A stretch of DNA of 64,000 nucleotides from Haliea sp963974125 (lineage in GTDB: Bacteria > Pseudomonadota > Gammaproteobacteria > Pseudomonadales > Halieaceae): positions 1-64,000 of the forward strand of contig CAXBCH010000015.1 in assembly GCA_963974125.1 (NCBI GenBank). Direction: 5' to 3'. The notes beneath the pieces are model-generated. The model saw only the letters and a program-made list of their open reading frames with translations. It did no database searches and had not been told where the DNA came from. This document shows, piece after piece, positions 26,827-34,855 of this stretch. Both the position numbers and the translations under genes were made by a program. Positions within the stretch are counted from its first letter, which is position 1, and each line of letters opens with the position of its first letter.

Positions 26827-27759
26827 TCAGGTCAGAGAGCTTGCCACTTCGGCCACCACCGCGGCAAGCGCGGGACCCTGTTCTTCCTGCAGGAAGTGGC
26901 CGGCGTCGCGGATGACCGGGTGGCTGCGGCCCCGGGCGCCGGGTATGCGCTGGCGAAAGACGTCGGCCCAGGCAGCCGTCGCCGGGTCGCTGTCGCTGAA
27001 GGCGGTGACAAACGGTTTCTGCCACTGCTCCAGCAGCTGCCAGGTGCGCCGGTTCCCGGCGACGCCGGGCATGTCCTCGCGGATCGGAATCAGATTGGGA
27101 AACTCCAGCGCCGCCGCCTTGTAGGCGGGTGTCGGGAAGGGCGCGTCATAGGCGGCGCGCACGGCCGCGGACAGTGGCGCCACGCAAACCCCCGCGATCA
27201 CATCGGCAATGGGCAGGTCCGTGGCCACCCGGGTGGCAGCAACCCACTGTTCGACAATCGCTCCCGGCCAGGGCTCCACTCCGCGGGGTGCGGCTTCGCA
27301 GTTGGGCAGCAGGGTATTCGCGGCGACCACGGCCTGGAAGCGCTCCGGCATCTGCGCCAGCACGGACAACCCGATGGGGCCGCCCCAGTCCTGGCAGACG
27401 AGGATAATGTCCCGCAGATCAAGCGCCGTGACCAGTGCGGCCATCTGCGCGACATGGCCGGCATAGCTGTAGTACTCGCGCTGCGCCGGTTTGTCCGAGC
27501 GTCCGAACCCGATCAGGTCCGGTGCGACGCAGCGCAACCCGCGTGCGCTGAGTTCACGGATCATGTGGCGATAGAGGAAGCACCAGCTGGGCTCGCCGTG
27601 CAGCAGCAGCACCAGCGGTCCCTGCCTGGGGCCCTCATCGAGGTAGTGCATGCGCAGCGGGCCCAGCCGGTCGTCGGCAAGCTGCAGGTAGCGGGGTTCC
27701 CAGGGGAAGTCGGGAAGCCCGGTAAAATGGTGGTCTGGTGTGCGCAGAACGGTGGTCAT
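26827..27759 (-). CDS. Haloalkane dehalogenase-like alpha/beta hydrolase
   Basis: A 310-residue alpha/beta hydrolase that would replace halogen by hydroxyl in haloalkanes. The catalytic aspartate is D124 in CQDWGG with the halide-binding Trp125 next to it; HGEPSW (residues 54-59) supplies the oxyanion and halide site, and the base is the His of DAGHFLQEE near residue 290. The numbering is close to the HLD-I (DhlA-like) subfamily, but haloacetate or epoxide activity cannot be excluded. It overlaps the upstream PA2778-like gene by 4 bases and precedes the SLC13 permease. Confidence 0.88.
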   Translation of the reverse strand: MTTVLRTPDHHFTGLPDFPWEPRYLQLADDRLGPLRMHYLDEGPRQGPLVLLLHGEPSWCFLYRHMIRELSARGLRCVAPDLIGFGRSDKPAQREYYSYAGHVAQMAALVTALDLRDIILVCQDWGGPIGLSVLAQMPERFQAVVAANTLLPNCEAAPRGVEPWPGAIVEQWVAATRVATDLPIADVIAGVCVAPLSAAVRAAYDAPFPTPAYKAAALEFPNLIPIREDMPGVAGNRRTWQLLEQWQKPFVTAFSDSDPATAAWADVFRQRIPGARGRSHPVIRDAGHFLQEEQGPALAAVVAEVASSLT

Positions 27760-28736
27760 GGCCTGGTCAGGTCCCCGCTGAGAGCCCGGCAGTGAGCCGG
27801 GTCGGATGAGTGGTCCAGCAGCAGGCTGGCAATGTCAGCTGCAGTGCTGTTTATGGTGTCCCTGACGGCAGCAGCAAGCGTGGTTGCGGCCGCCCGCGCG
27901 GGCTCGATTATCGCGGCCCCCGCTGCCGGGCACCCCGCGTGCAGCAGCAGGTCGGCAAAGTTGTTGCGCGCCGCCGGGTGCGCCGGCTGTCGCAGCAGCA
28001 GGCGCCGGTAAAGTACTGCCGCCGCTTCGGGGTCTGGATCCTGGCGCCGGGCATTGGCGGTGGCGAAGAGGATATCCGGTTCCCCTGGCCACCGCGCCAG
28101 GGCACGCTCCCAGGCGGCCCGGGCCACGGCGGGGTCCAGTTGTGCCTCCTGTCGGGCGAGCGCCGGCCCGATACTGCTGGCGCTGGCGCTCGCCGGCAGT
28201 TCTCCAGTGGCGGGAACCACCACGCCCCAGAAGTCTGCCCGCGCCCAGCTGGACATGAACCGTCCCCAGCGCTCCTGGCGGCGCCGCTCTGTGCCGGAGC
28301 GCAGAATGACACGCTGGTTCGCCCGCTCATAGCCTACCACGACGGCATAGTGCCAGCGGGGCAGCGAGCGCAGTCCAAGGTTCTGCAGCACCAGCACTGG
28401 ATTACCGGCCCGCAGCTCGCTCAGCAGCGCATCGGGGCCGGGGTCCAGGGTGAAGGGTATGCGCCCGGCCCGGCGGACGGCTGCCAGCAGTTCCAGTTGC
28501 AGGCTGCCCTGGCGGCCCGGAAGGTAGACTTGGGGCGCGAGCGCCTCGGGGTTGGTGGCCACCCCGCTGTGCACCAGTATCGTGGCCAGAGCTGCCGGCC
28601 CGCACTGGTACTCGGTCTGGGGGAAGAAGGGCACCGTCGCGAGTTCGCCGACGCCCTGTTGGGGCGGAGCAGGGGCAGTGGCGGCGCACGCGCTTAGCAG
28701 CGTGAGCAGCGCCAGCGCCATGAATCCTTTCCCCAC
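27756..28736 (-). CDS. PA2778-family C39-like cysteine peptidase lipoprotein
   Basis: A 326-residue exported protein with a lipoprotein signal ending LLSAC (lipid cysteine near residue 17). The C39-like peptidase domain starts at VPFFPQTEYQCGPAALATIL, which carries the nucleophile cysteine, and the histidine lies in RWHYAVVVGYE. The C-terminal third is helical and TPR-like (PEAAAVLYRRLLLRQPAHPAARNNFADLLL). I prefer GTG 28736, which gives a positively charged signal start; ATG 28721 has the closer AAGGA site. It follows the PA2779-like gene, its usual partner. The substrate is unknown. Confidence 0.82.
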   Translation of the reverse strand: MGKGFMALALLTLLSACAATAPAPPQQGVGELATVPFFPQTEYQCGPAALATILVHSGVATNPEALAPQVYLPGRQGSLQLELLAAVRRAGRIPFTLDPGPDALLSELRAGNPVLVLQNLGLRSLPRWHYAVVVGYERANQRVILRSGTERRRQERWGRFMSSWARADFWGVVVPATGELPASASASSIGPALARQEAQLDPAVARAAWERALARWPGEPDILFATANARRQDPDPEAAAVLYRRLLLRQPAHPAARNNFADLLLHAGCPAAGAAIIEPARAAATTLAAAVRDTINSTAADIASLLLDHSSDPAHCRALSGDLTRP

Positions 28737-28797
28737 GGCAATACCCCCGCTCAGTCGGCCTGTGGTGACGTTGAGCAGGGCGCTTTGGGCCGGCGCC

Positions 28798-29172
28798 TCA
28801 AATCTTGGTGAAAACGTTGGTGACGCCGACGATTTCCAGCACCAGCAGCACCAGGAACAGGGCGCCAAGCACACCCAGGGCGCTGGCACCGGCGGGTAGC
28901 GTGTCGAGGTTCAGGGCCAGTTGCTGCAATTCGGCATCCGACAGGGCTCCGATGCGCTCCATGGCATCGGCGTGGCTGACTCCCATGGCCACCATCTGTT
29001 GCTGGACCACTTCCCGGGCAAGGACTGCATCGATGGCTGCGAGTTGCTCGCTGCGGTGCTGTTGCGCAAAGTGCTCCGCGTTGCCGATGACGGCGGCCTG
29101 GGCTGTCCCGGCTGTGCTGGCGACGAGGAAAGCAGCGATCTGCAGCATGATCAACAATCGGGATTTCAACAT
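28798..29172 (-). CDS. PA2779-family membrane protein
   Basis: A 124-residue protein with an N-terminal signal peptide (LKSRLLIMLQIAAFLVASTAGTA, cleavage near AQA at residues 25-27), a helical acidic middle (residues about 32-92) and one C-terminal membrane helix (about 98-118) ending GVTNVFTKI. This matches the small PA2779 family that accompanies PA2778-type C39 peptidases; the function of the pair is not established. It leads the presumed operon with the peptidase, dehalogenase and SLC13 genes. Confidence 0.82.
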   Translation of the reverse strand: MLKSRLLIMLQIAAFLVASTAGTAQAAVIGNAEHFAQQHRSEQLAAIDAVLAREVVQQQMVAMGVSHADAMERIGALSDAELQQLALNLDTLPAGASALGVLGALFLVLLVLEIVGVTNVFTKI

Positions 29173-29379
29173 GGCATGTCCTCGTCTGATGGTGTGAGGC
29201 AGGAAGTATAGGCAAAAATGGCACCGTGTTTAAAGGAAAACCGCGGACAAACAGGGCTTTCGCCCCGGCTTGCCGGTCTGGGCGCAACTCGTGTGCGGAT
29301 AACGGTTTATACTGCTCTCCTGGCAACAAAAGGAATGTATGACGGTGGCCCGAGACTGGAACCGGAAACAGTGGACAAC

Positions 29380-30096
29380 ATGAGCATCCCCGTGCCGGTG
29401 CGCGATGCCGCCACGGTTATCCTGGTGCGCGATCGTGCTACCCGCCCACAGGTGCTGATGGGGCAGCGCGGGTCGAAGGCAGTCTTCATGCCCAGCAAAT
29501 TCGTCTTCCCCGGCGGCGCCGTGGACCCCGATGATGCGCGCGTGCCGCTGGCGGGAATGGTGGGACCGGTGTGTGCAGCGCGGCTGGCGGAAGGGGCGGT
29601 GGCGGAGCGCGTGCACGCCCTGCAGGCGGCCGCCATACGCGAGGTCTGGGAGGAGTCAGGCCTGGTGCTGGGAGCACCCGGAGAGTGGCGCGGCCCGGTG
29701 CCGGCGGACTGGGAGGACTTCTCCGCCACTGGCCATCTGCCCTGTGCCGCCGCTTTTCGCTATGTGTTCCGGGCGATTACCCCGGTCGGTCCACCGCGGC
29801 GTTTTGATGCCCGCTTTTTCCTGGTGGATGAGACTGCGGTTGCCGGTGATCCGGACGATTTTTCCCGCGCTTCAGACGAGCTGTCGCAGTTGCAGTGGAT
29901 TCCCCTGGAAGAGATCGCCAGCCTGGACCTGCCGCTGATCACGGAGGTCGTCCTGGGCGAGGTTGCCAGGGTGCTGGCATGCCCGGGTCCGCCGCCGGAA
30001 GTGCCCTGCTTCCGCGATGAGGATGAACAGCGGTTCCTGTTGCGGCGTCAGGCGGAACGGCGCCGACGGAGTGAGACGAGAGTGGAGCGGGGGTAA
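29380..30096 (+). CDS. NUDIX hydrolase
   Basis: A 238-residue NUDIX hydrolase expected to cleave a nucleoside diphosphate linked to another group, possibly a CoA derivative. The NUDIX box is split by a long insert: FPGGAVDPDDARV at the front and REVWEESGLVLG (metal-binding glutamates) about 40 residues later. Such inserts occur in CoA-type NUDIX enzymes. The start is uncertain: ATG 29380 opens at the family-like SIPVPVRDAATVILVRD, while ATG 29335 would add 15 residues; neither has a strong ribosome site. A -10-like TATACT stands at 29308-29313. Confidence 0.85.
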   Translation: MSIPVPVRDAATVILVRDRATRPQVLMGQRGSKAVFMPSKFVFPGGAVDPDDARVPLAGMVGPVCAARLAEGAVAERVHALQAAAIREVWEESGLVLGAPGEWRGPVPADWEDFSATGHLPCAAAFRYVFRAITPVGPPRRFDARFFLVDETAVAGDPDDFSRASDELSQLQWIPLEEIASLDLPLITEVVLGEVARVLACPGPPPEVPCFRDEDEQRFLLRRQAERRRRSETRVERG

Positions 30097-30106
30097 ACCG
30101 GGGGGC

Positions 30107-30125
30107 GGGCGCGGCAACCGCACCC
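30107..30125 (-). terminator. Possible terminator hairpin between NUDIX and nrd genes
   Basis: An 8-bp stem with a 3-base loop (GGGTGCGG/CCGCGCCC on the minus strand, one G-U pair) lies between the two convergent transcripts. No T run follows, so intrinsic termination is doubtful. Confidence 0.3.
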
Positions 30126-30154
30126 GGAGAGAGGATTACAGTGCCGGGCTTCGC

Positions 30155-30340
30155 TCAGTGCAGAACCCGGTCCGGGCGCATTTCTGCCTGCAGCTCGTTC
30201 TGCCGGCTGGCCGCCTGCTCCTGCACATGGGTGCGCAGGCGGCCAATGACGCTGGTCATGACGTCGATGGTCTGGCTGATCTGGTCCAGCGCCAACAGGA
30301 CAGTTTCGCTGTCTTTCAGGGTTTCGTCGCGGTTTTCCAT
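30155..30340 (-). CDS. Small helical protein downstream of nrdB, unknown function
   Basis: A 61-residue polar protein predicted to be one long helix or coiled coil (heptad-like LLALDQISQTIDVMTSVIGRLRTHV). There is no signal or membrane segment and no cysteine. GAGGA lies seven bases before the ATG, and the gene begins 21 bases after the nrdB stop, so it is almost certainly translated from the nrdAB transcript. I recognise no family. Confidence 0.65.
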   Translation of the reverse strand: MENRDETLKDSETVLLALDQISQTIDVMTSVIGRLRTHVQEQAASRQNELQAEMRPDRVLH

Positions 30341-30361
30341 ATCAGATCCTCGGTTGGTGGG

Positions 30362-31630
30362 TCAGTCCCAATTCAGGGCACCGCCGGTCTGGTACTCGAT
30401 TACCCGGGTCTCGAAGAAGTTCTTCTCCTTGCGCAGGTCCATGATCTCGGACATCCATGGGAACGGATTCTGCGCCCCGGGGAACTGCTCCGGCAGGCCC
30501 AGCTGGGACAGGCGGCGGTTGGCGATGAAGTGCAGGTACTCTTCCATCATCGCCGCGTTCATCCCGAGGACGCCGCGGGGCATGGTGTCGCGGGCGTACT
30601 CGATTTCCAGCTGGGTGCCTTCCAGGATCATCAGGATGACTTCCTGCTGGAACTGCTCGGTCCACAGATGGGGATTTTCCAGCTTGATCTGGTTGATGAC
30701 ATCGATGCCGAAGTTCAGGTGCATGGACTCATCGCGGAGGATGTACTGGAACTGCTCGGCGACCCCGGTCATCTTGTTGCGGCGGCCCATGGAGAGGATC
30801 TGGGTAAAGCCGCAGTAGAAGAAAATGCCCTCGGTCACCGCATAGAACCCAATCAGGTTGCGCAGCAGGGTCTGGTCGTTCTCGGTGGTGCCGGTCTGGA
30901 ACGTCGGGTCCGAGATCTCGTGGGTGTGGCTGATGCTCCAGGCCGCCTTCTTGGCCACCGAGGGCACTTCCCGGTACATGTTGAACACCGCGCCCTCGTC
31001 CATGCCCAGGGACTCGATGCAGTACTGGTAGGCGTGGGTGTGGATGGCCTCCTCGAACGCCTGGCGCAGCAGGTACTGGCGGCACTCCGGGTTGGTGATC
31101 AGGCGGTAGATGGCCAGCACCAGGTTGTTGGCGACCAGCGAATCTGCGGTCGAAAAGTAACCGAGGCTGCGCATGACGATGCGGCGCTCGTCCTCGGACA
31201 GCCCTTCGGGGCTCTTCCAGGTGGCGACGTCGGCGGTCATGTTGATTTCCTGCGGCATCCAGTGGTTGGCGCAGCCATCGATGTACTTCTGCCAGGCCCA
31301 CTCGTACTTGAAGGGCACCAGCTGGTTGAGATCGGCGCGACAGTTGATCATTGCCTTCTCGTCTACCGACACCCGCGCCGCACCCATTTCCAGCTCTTCC
31401 AGGCCGGAGGCAAGATCCAGGTTCTCCAGCGCTCTCGCCGCAGCCGCGATATTCTCGGCTGCTTCGGCGTCGGCAGCGACCGGGGCTGGTGTTGACGCCG
31501 CCCGGGTCTGCATCGGGGCGGCCGGCGCTGCCGCCGGCTCCGGCTCTTCCCGGGGGGGTGGCGGCGGTACTTTCCTCGCGGTTGCCGTGCTGATGGCTTC
31601 TTCGCTGTGGTAGTCGTCCCAACTCAACAT
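30362..31630 (-). CDS. nrdB: Class Ia ribonucleotide reductase, beta subunit
   Basis: Supplies the tyrosyl radical for reduction of ribonucleotides. The 422-residue R2 protein shows the full diiron set: D163, E194, H197, E267, E301 and H304, with the radical Tyr201 in EEAIHTHAYQYC. The tyrosine argues for class Ia rather than the Phe-bearing class Ic form. Residues about 20-65 are a Pro/Ala-rich low-complexity stretch between an acidic N-terminal peptide and the conserved core. It follows nrdA by 55 bases in the same transcript. Confidence 0.97.
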   Translation of the reverse strand: MLSWDDYHSEEAISTATARKVPPPPPREEPEPAAAPAAPMQTRAASTPAPVAADAEAAENIAAAARALENLDLASGLEELEMGAARVSVDEKAMINCRADLNQLVPFKYEWAWQKYIDGCANHWMPQEINMTADVATWKSPEGLSEDERRIVMRSLGYFSTADSLVANNLVLAIYRLITNPECRQYLLRQAFEEAIHTHAYQYCIESLGMDEGAVFNMYREVPSVAKKAAWSISHTHEISDPTFQTGTTENDQTLLRNLIGFYAVTEGIFFYCGFTQILSMGRRNKMTGVAEQFQYILRDESMHLNFGIDVINQIKLENPHLWTEQFQQEVILMILEGTQLEIEYARDTMPRGVLGMNAAMMEEYLHFIANRRLSQLGLPEQFPGAQNPFPWMSEIMDLRKEKNFFETRVIEYQTGGALNWD

Positions 31631-31685
31631 GTTTTACTGTCCTTCTGTTTCACGTGTACGGTCTCGACAGGGTGCGGGGCCCGCG

Positions 31686-34568
31686 CTACTGGCAGGCCTC
31701 GCAATCCGGGTCATCCAGGGAACAGGCCGCAGGCACCGGGGCTGGCCCCGCCGCTGCCTGCCCACCGGAGGCGACCTTGTTCAGGTTGCCGGTACTGATC
31801 GTTGATTTCTCGGTGCCGGTGGCCGCGAGGGAGCGCAGGTAGTAGGTGGTCTTGAGGCCGCTGTACCACGCCATGCGATAGGTGACATCGAGCTTCTTGC
31901 CGCTGGCGTTGTTGATGTACAGGTTCAGGGACTGGGCCTGGTCGATCCACTTCTGGCGGCGGCTGGCCGCATCCACCAGCCAGCGCGGCTCCACCTCGAA
32001 GGCGGTGGCGTAGATCGCCTTTAGGTCCTGCGGAATGCGGTCGATGGCCTGGACGCTGCCGTCGTAGTACTTGAGGTCGTTGACCATGACCCCGTCCCAG
32101 AGGCCGCGAGCCTTGAGGTCATCGACCAGGTAGGGGTTGACCACGGTGAACTCGCCGGACAGGTTCGATTTGACGTAGAGGTTCTGGTAGGTCGGCTCGA
32201 TGGACTGCGACACGCCGGTGATATTGGCAATGGTTGCCGTCGGCGCGATGGCCATCACGTTGGAGTTGCGCATGCCCTGGCTCTTCACCACCGCCCGCAG
32301 GGTGTCCCAGTCCAGGGAGGTGCTGCGATCCACCTGGATGTAGTCGGCGCCACGGTTCTGCACCAGGATGTCCAGCGAGTCGATGGGGAAGATGCCCTGG
32401 CTCCAGAGTGAGCCCTCGTAGCTGGAGTAGGCGCCGCGCTCGGCGGCCAGGGCACTGGAGGCTTCGATGGCGAAGTAGCTGATCGCCTCCATCGAGCGGT
32501 CGGCAAAAGCCACCGCTGCATCCGAGCCGTAGGCCAGGTGCTGTTTGTAGAGGGCATCCTGGAAGCCCATCAGGCCCAGGCCCACCGGGCGGTGACGCAG
32601 GTTGGAGCGCTCGGCCTGGGGTACCGAGTAGTAATTGATGTCGATCACGTTGTCGAGCATCCGCACCGCGGTGCGCACGGTCTTGCGCAGCTTGTCCAGG
32701 TTGAGGTTGCCATCCTCGATGTGCTGGGGCAGGTTGATGGAGCCGAGGTTGCAGACCGCGATCTCGTCGTTGCTGGTGTTGAGGGTAATTTCGGTGCACA
32801 GGTTGGAGGAGTGCACCACGCCCACGTGCTGCTGCGGCGAGCGCAGGTTGCAGGGATCCTTGAAGGTCATCCAGGGGTGCCCGGTCTCGAACAGCATGGC
32901 CAGCATCTTGCGCCACAGGTTCTGGGCGCGCACGGTCTTGTGCAGTTTCAGCTTGCCGCTGCGGGCCTGCTCTTCGTAGTACGCATAGCGCTCCTCGAAG
33001 GCCCTGCCATAGAGATCGTGCAGGTCCGGGACATCGTTGGGCGAGAACAGGGTCCATTCGCCGTCGTCGAACACCCGCTTCATGAACAGGTCCGGGATCC
33101 AGTTGGCGGAGTTCATGTCGTGGGTGCGGCGGCGATCATCGCCGGTGTTCTTGCGCAGCTCGACAAATTCCTCGATATCCATGTGCCAGGTCTCCAGGTA
33201 GGCACAGACCGCGCCCTTGCGCTTGCCGCCCTGGTTGACCGCCACTGCGGTGTCGTTCACCACCTTGAGGAAGGGCACCACGCCCTGGCTCTTGCCGTTG
33301 GTGCCCTTGATGTAGGAGCCGAGTGCCCGCACCGGGGTCCAGTCATTGCCGAGGCCACCGGCGAATTTGGACAGCATGGCATTGTCCTGGATCGCGCCGA
33401 AAATGCCGTGCAGGTCATCGGGGACCGTGGTCAGGTAGCAGGAAGACAGCTGCGGGCGCAGGGTGCCGGCATTGAACAGGGTCGGGGTGGAGCTCATGTA
33501 GTCAAACGATGACAACAGCTCGTAGAACTCGATGGCGCGGGCATCGCGGTCGGCTTCGGTGTTGGCCAGGCCCATGGCGACGCGCATGAAGAATACCTGC
33601 GGCAGCTCGATGCGCACGTCATTGCTGTGGATGAAGTAGCGGTCGTACAGGGTCTGCAGGCCCAGGTAGCTGAACTGCAGGTCCCGCTCCGGCAGCAGGG
33701 CGCGGCCCAGTCGCTCCAGGTCGAACTGCCTCAGCGCCGGGTCCAGTAGTTCCAGCTCAATGCCGCGCTCGACATAGGCGGGCAGGGCCTGGGCGTAGAG
33801 TTCCGCCATGTCGCCCTGGGTTGCCGAGGTGGCCACGCCGAGGAAGTTGAGTGCCTCTGCGCGCAGGTTGTCGCACAGCAGGCGCGCGGCCACGTAGGTG
33901 TAGTTGGGCTCCTTCTCGATCATGGTGCGGGCGGTGATCACCAGCGAGGTGGAGAGCTCGGCGGCGGTGACGCCGTCGTAGAGGTTGCGCAGGGCCTCGT
34001 CAATGATCTGGGTGCTGCTGACGTCGGACAGGCCGGCGCAGGCCTCGGTGACGATGGTGTGCAGGCGCTCCAGGTCCAGCGGTGCGCGGCTGCCGTCGAG
34101 CTGCACCACGGTGATGTTGCCGGCGGCCTCCTGGGCGGCCGGGGACAACGCCTTGCGGGCCGCACGCTTGCGCGCCTGCTCTTCCCGGTAGATCACATAG
34201 TCGCGGGCGATCTTGTGTTCGCCGGCACGCATCAGGGCCAGCTCGACCTGGTCCTGGATGTCCTCGATGTGTACCGTGCCGCCCGAGGGCATGCGCCGGC
34301 GGAACGTGTTGGCGACCTGGTCGGTGAGCTTGGCCACGGTCTCGTGGATGCGCGTCGATGCGGCGGCGGTGCCGCCTTCCACGGCGAGGAAGGCCTTGGT
34401 GATGGCCACCGAGATCTTGCTCTCCTCAAAGGGCACCACGGTGCCGTTGCGCTTGATGACCCGCAGCTGGCCGGGTGCAGTGGCGGCAATGCTGCCTGGC
34501 ACTGGTTGCGCATCGGGGCCGGAACGACCGGACTGTGTCCTGCCGGAGGGGGTTATGTCTGTTTGCAT
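31686..34568 (-). CDS. nrdA: Class Ia ribonucleotide reductase, alpha subunit, with two ATP-cone domains
   Basis: The catalytic subunit, reducing ribonucleoside diphosphates. The 960-residue protein has an N-terminal ATP-cone (about residues 35-125, VIKRNGTVVPFEESKI) and a second, more divergent cone (about 150-240), then the ten-stranded catalytic barrel. The C-terminal redox pair C956/C959 (DCEACQ) shuttles electrons from thioredoxin. I start at ATG 34568, with GGAG five bases upstream; the upstream extension to 34685 has no family match. Two cones are known in Pseudomonas-type NrdA. Upstream lie NrdR- and DnaA-like sites. Confidence 0.97.
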   Translation of the reverse strand: MQTDITPSGRTQSGRSGPDAQPVPGSIAATAPGQLRVIKRNGTVVPFEESKISVAITKAFLAVEGGTAAASTRIHETVAKLTDQVANTFRRRMPSGGTVHIEDIQDQVELALMRAGEHKIARDYVIYREEQARKRAARKALSPAAQEAAGNITVVQLDGSRAPLDLERLHTIVTEACAGLSDVSSTQIIDEALRNLYDGVTAAELSTSLVITARTMIEKEPNYTYVAARLLCDNLRAEALNFLGVATSATQGDMAELYAQALPAYVERGIELELLDPALRQFDLERLGRALLPERDLQFSYLGLQTLYDRYFIHSNDVRIELPQVFFMRVAMGLANTEADRDARAIEFYELLSSFDYMSSTPTLFNAGTLRPQLSSCYLTTVPDDLHGIFGAIQDNAMLSKFAGGLGNDWTPVRALGSYIKGTNGKSQGVVPFLKVVNDTAVAVNQGGKRKGAVCAYLETWHMDIEEFVELRKNTGDDRRRTHDMNSANWIPDLFMKRVFDDGEWTLFSPNDVPDLHDLYGRAFEERYAYYEEQARSGKLKLHKTVRAQNLWRKMLAMLFETGHPWMTFKDPCNLRSPQQHVGVVHSSNLCTEITLNTSNDEIAVCNLGSINLPQHIEDGNLNLDKLRKTVRTAVRMLDNVIDINYYSVPQAERSNLRHRPVGLGLMGFQDALYKQHLAYGSDAAVAFADRSMEAISYFAIEASSALAAERGAYSSYEGSLWSQGIFPIDSLDILVQNRGADYIQVDRSTSLDWDTLRAVVKSQGMRNSNVMAIAPTATIANITGVSQSIEPTYQNLYVKSNLSGEFTVVNPYLVDDLKARGLWDGVMVNDLKYYDGSVQAIDRIPQDLKAIYATAFEVEPRWLVDAASRRQKWIDQAQSLNLYINNASGKKLDVTYRMAWYSGLKTTYYLRSLAATGTEKSTISTGNLNKVASGGQAAAGPAPVPAACSLDDPDCEACQ

Positions 34569-34612
34569 GGCAACTCCAAATAGGGTGGCGCTGGAGGCAT
34601 TATTGTTGTCGA

Positions 34613-34629
34613 ACCCCATATATTGGGGT
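34613..34629. promoter_or_regulatory. Candidate NrdR box upstream of nrdA
   Basis: The near-palindrome ACCCCATATATTGGGGT stands 45 bases upstream of the nrdA start and fits the NrdR-box pattern (a C-rich and G-rich pair around ATATAT). Such sites repress nrd operons when (d)ATP is high. Boxes usually occur in pairs; I could not place a second good copy. Confidence 0.6.
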
Positions 34630-34699
34630 GAACACCGTGAACGCACACAAGATAATGCGACGGGGGTGGCAATGCAAGGCCGCAAGGCTGGGTTTAAGT

Positions 34700-34708
34700 T
34701 GTGGATAA
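34700..34708 (-). promoter_or_regulatory. Perfect DnaA box upstream of nrdA
   Basis: On the minus strand TTATCCACA matches the DnaA-box consensus at every position, about 130 bases before the nrdA start. DnaA is known to regulate nrdAB in E. coli through sites in this region. Confidence 0.55.
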
Positions 34709-34855
34709 GGTGTTGGTAAAAGGTAGGTCTGTGCCCACTTACCCCAGAGGCCGCGACAGGGTTGGACCGGTCCCGGGAGGTGGGCCATGAGGGGGGACTC
34801 CCGGGTGCATCGAATAATTTATTCTAAGAATCCGGGCCGCTAGATGCCGTGGTTA

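Noticed and set aside
34801..34855. Terminator for argF in the AT-rich stretch with ATTCTTAGAAT
   Set aside because: The inverted repeat is only about 5 bp and AT-only with no T run; too weak to call.
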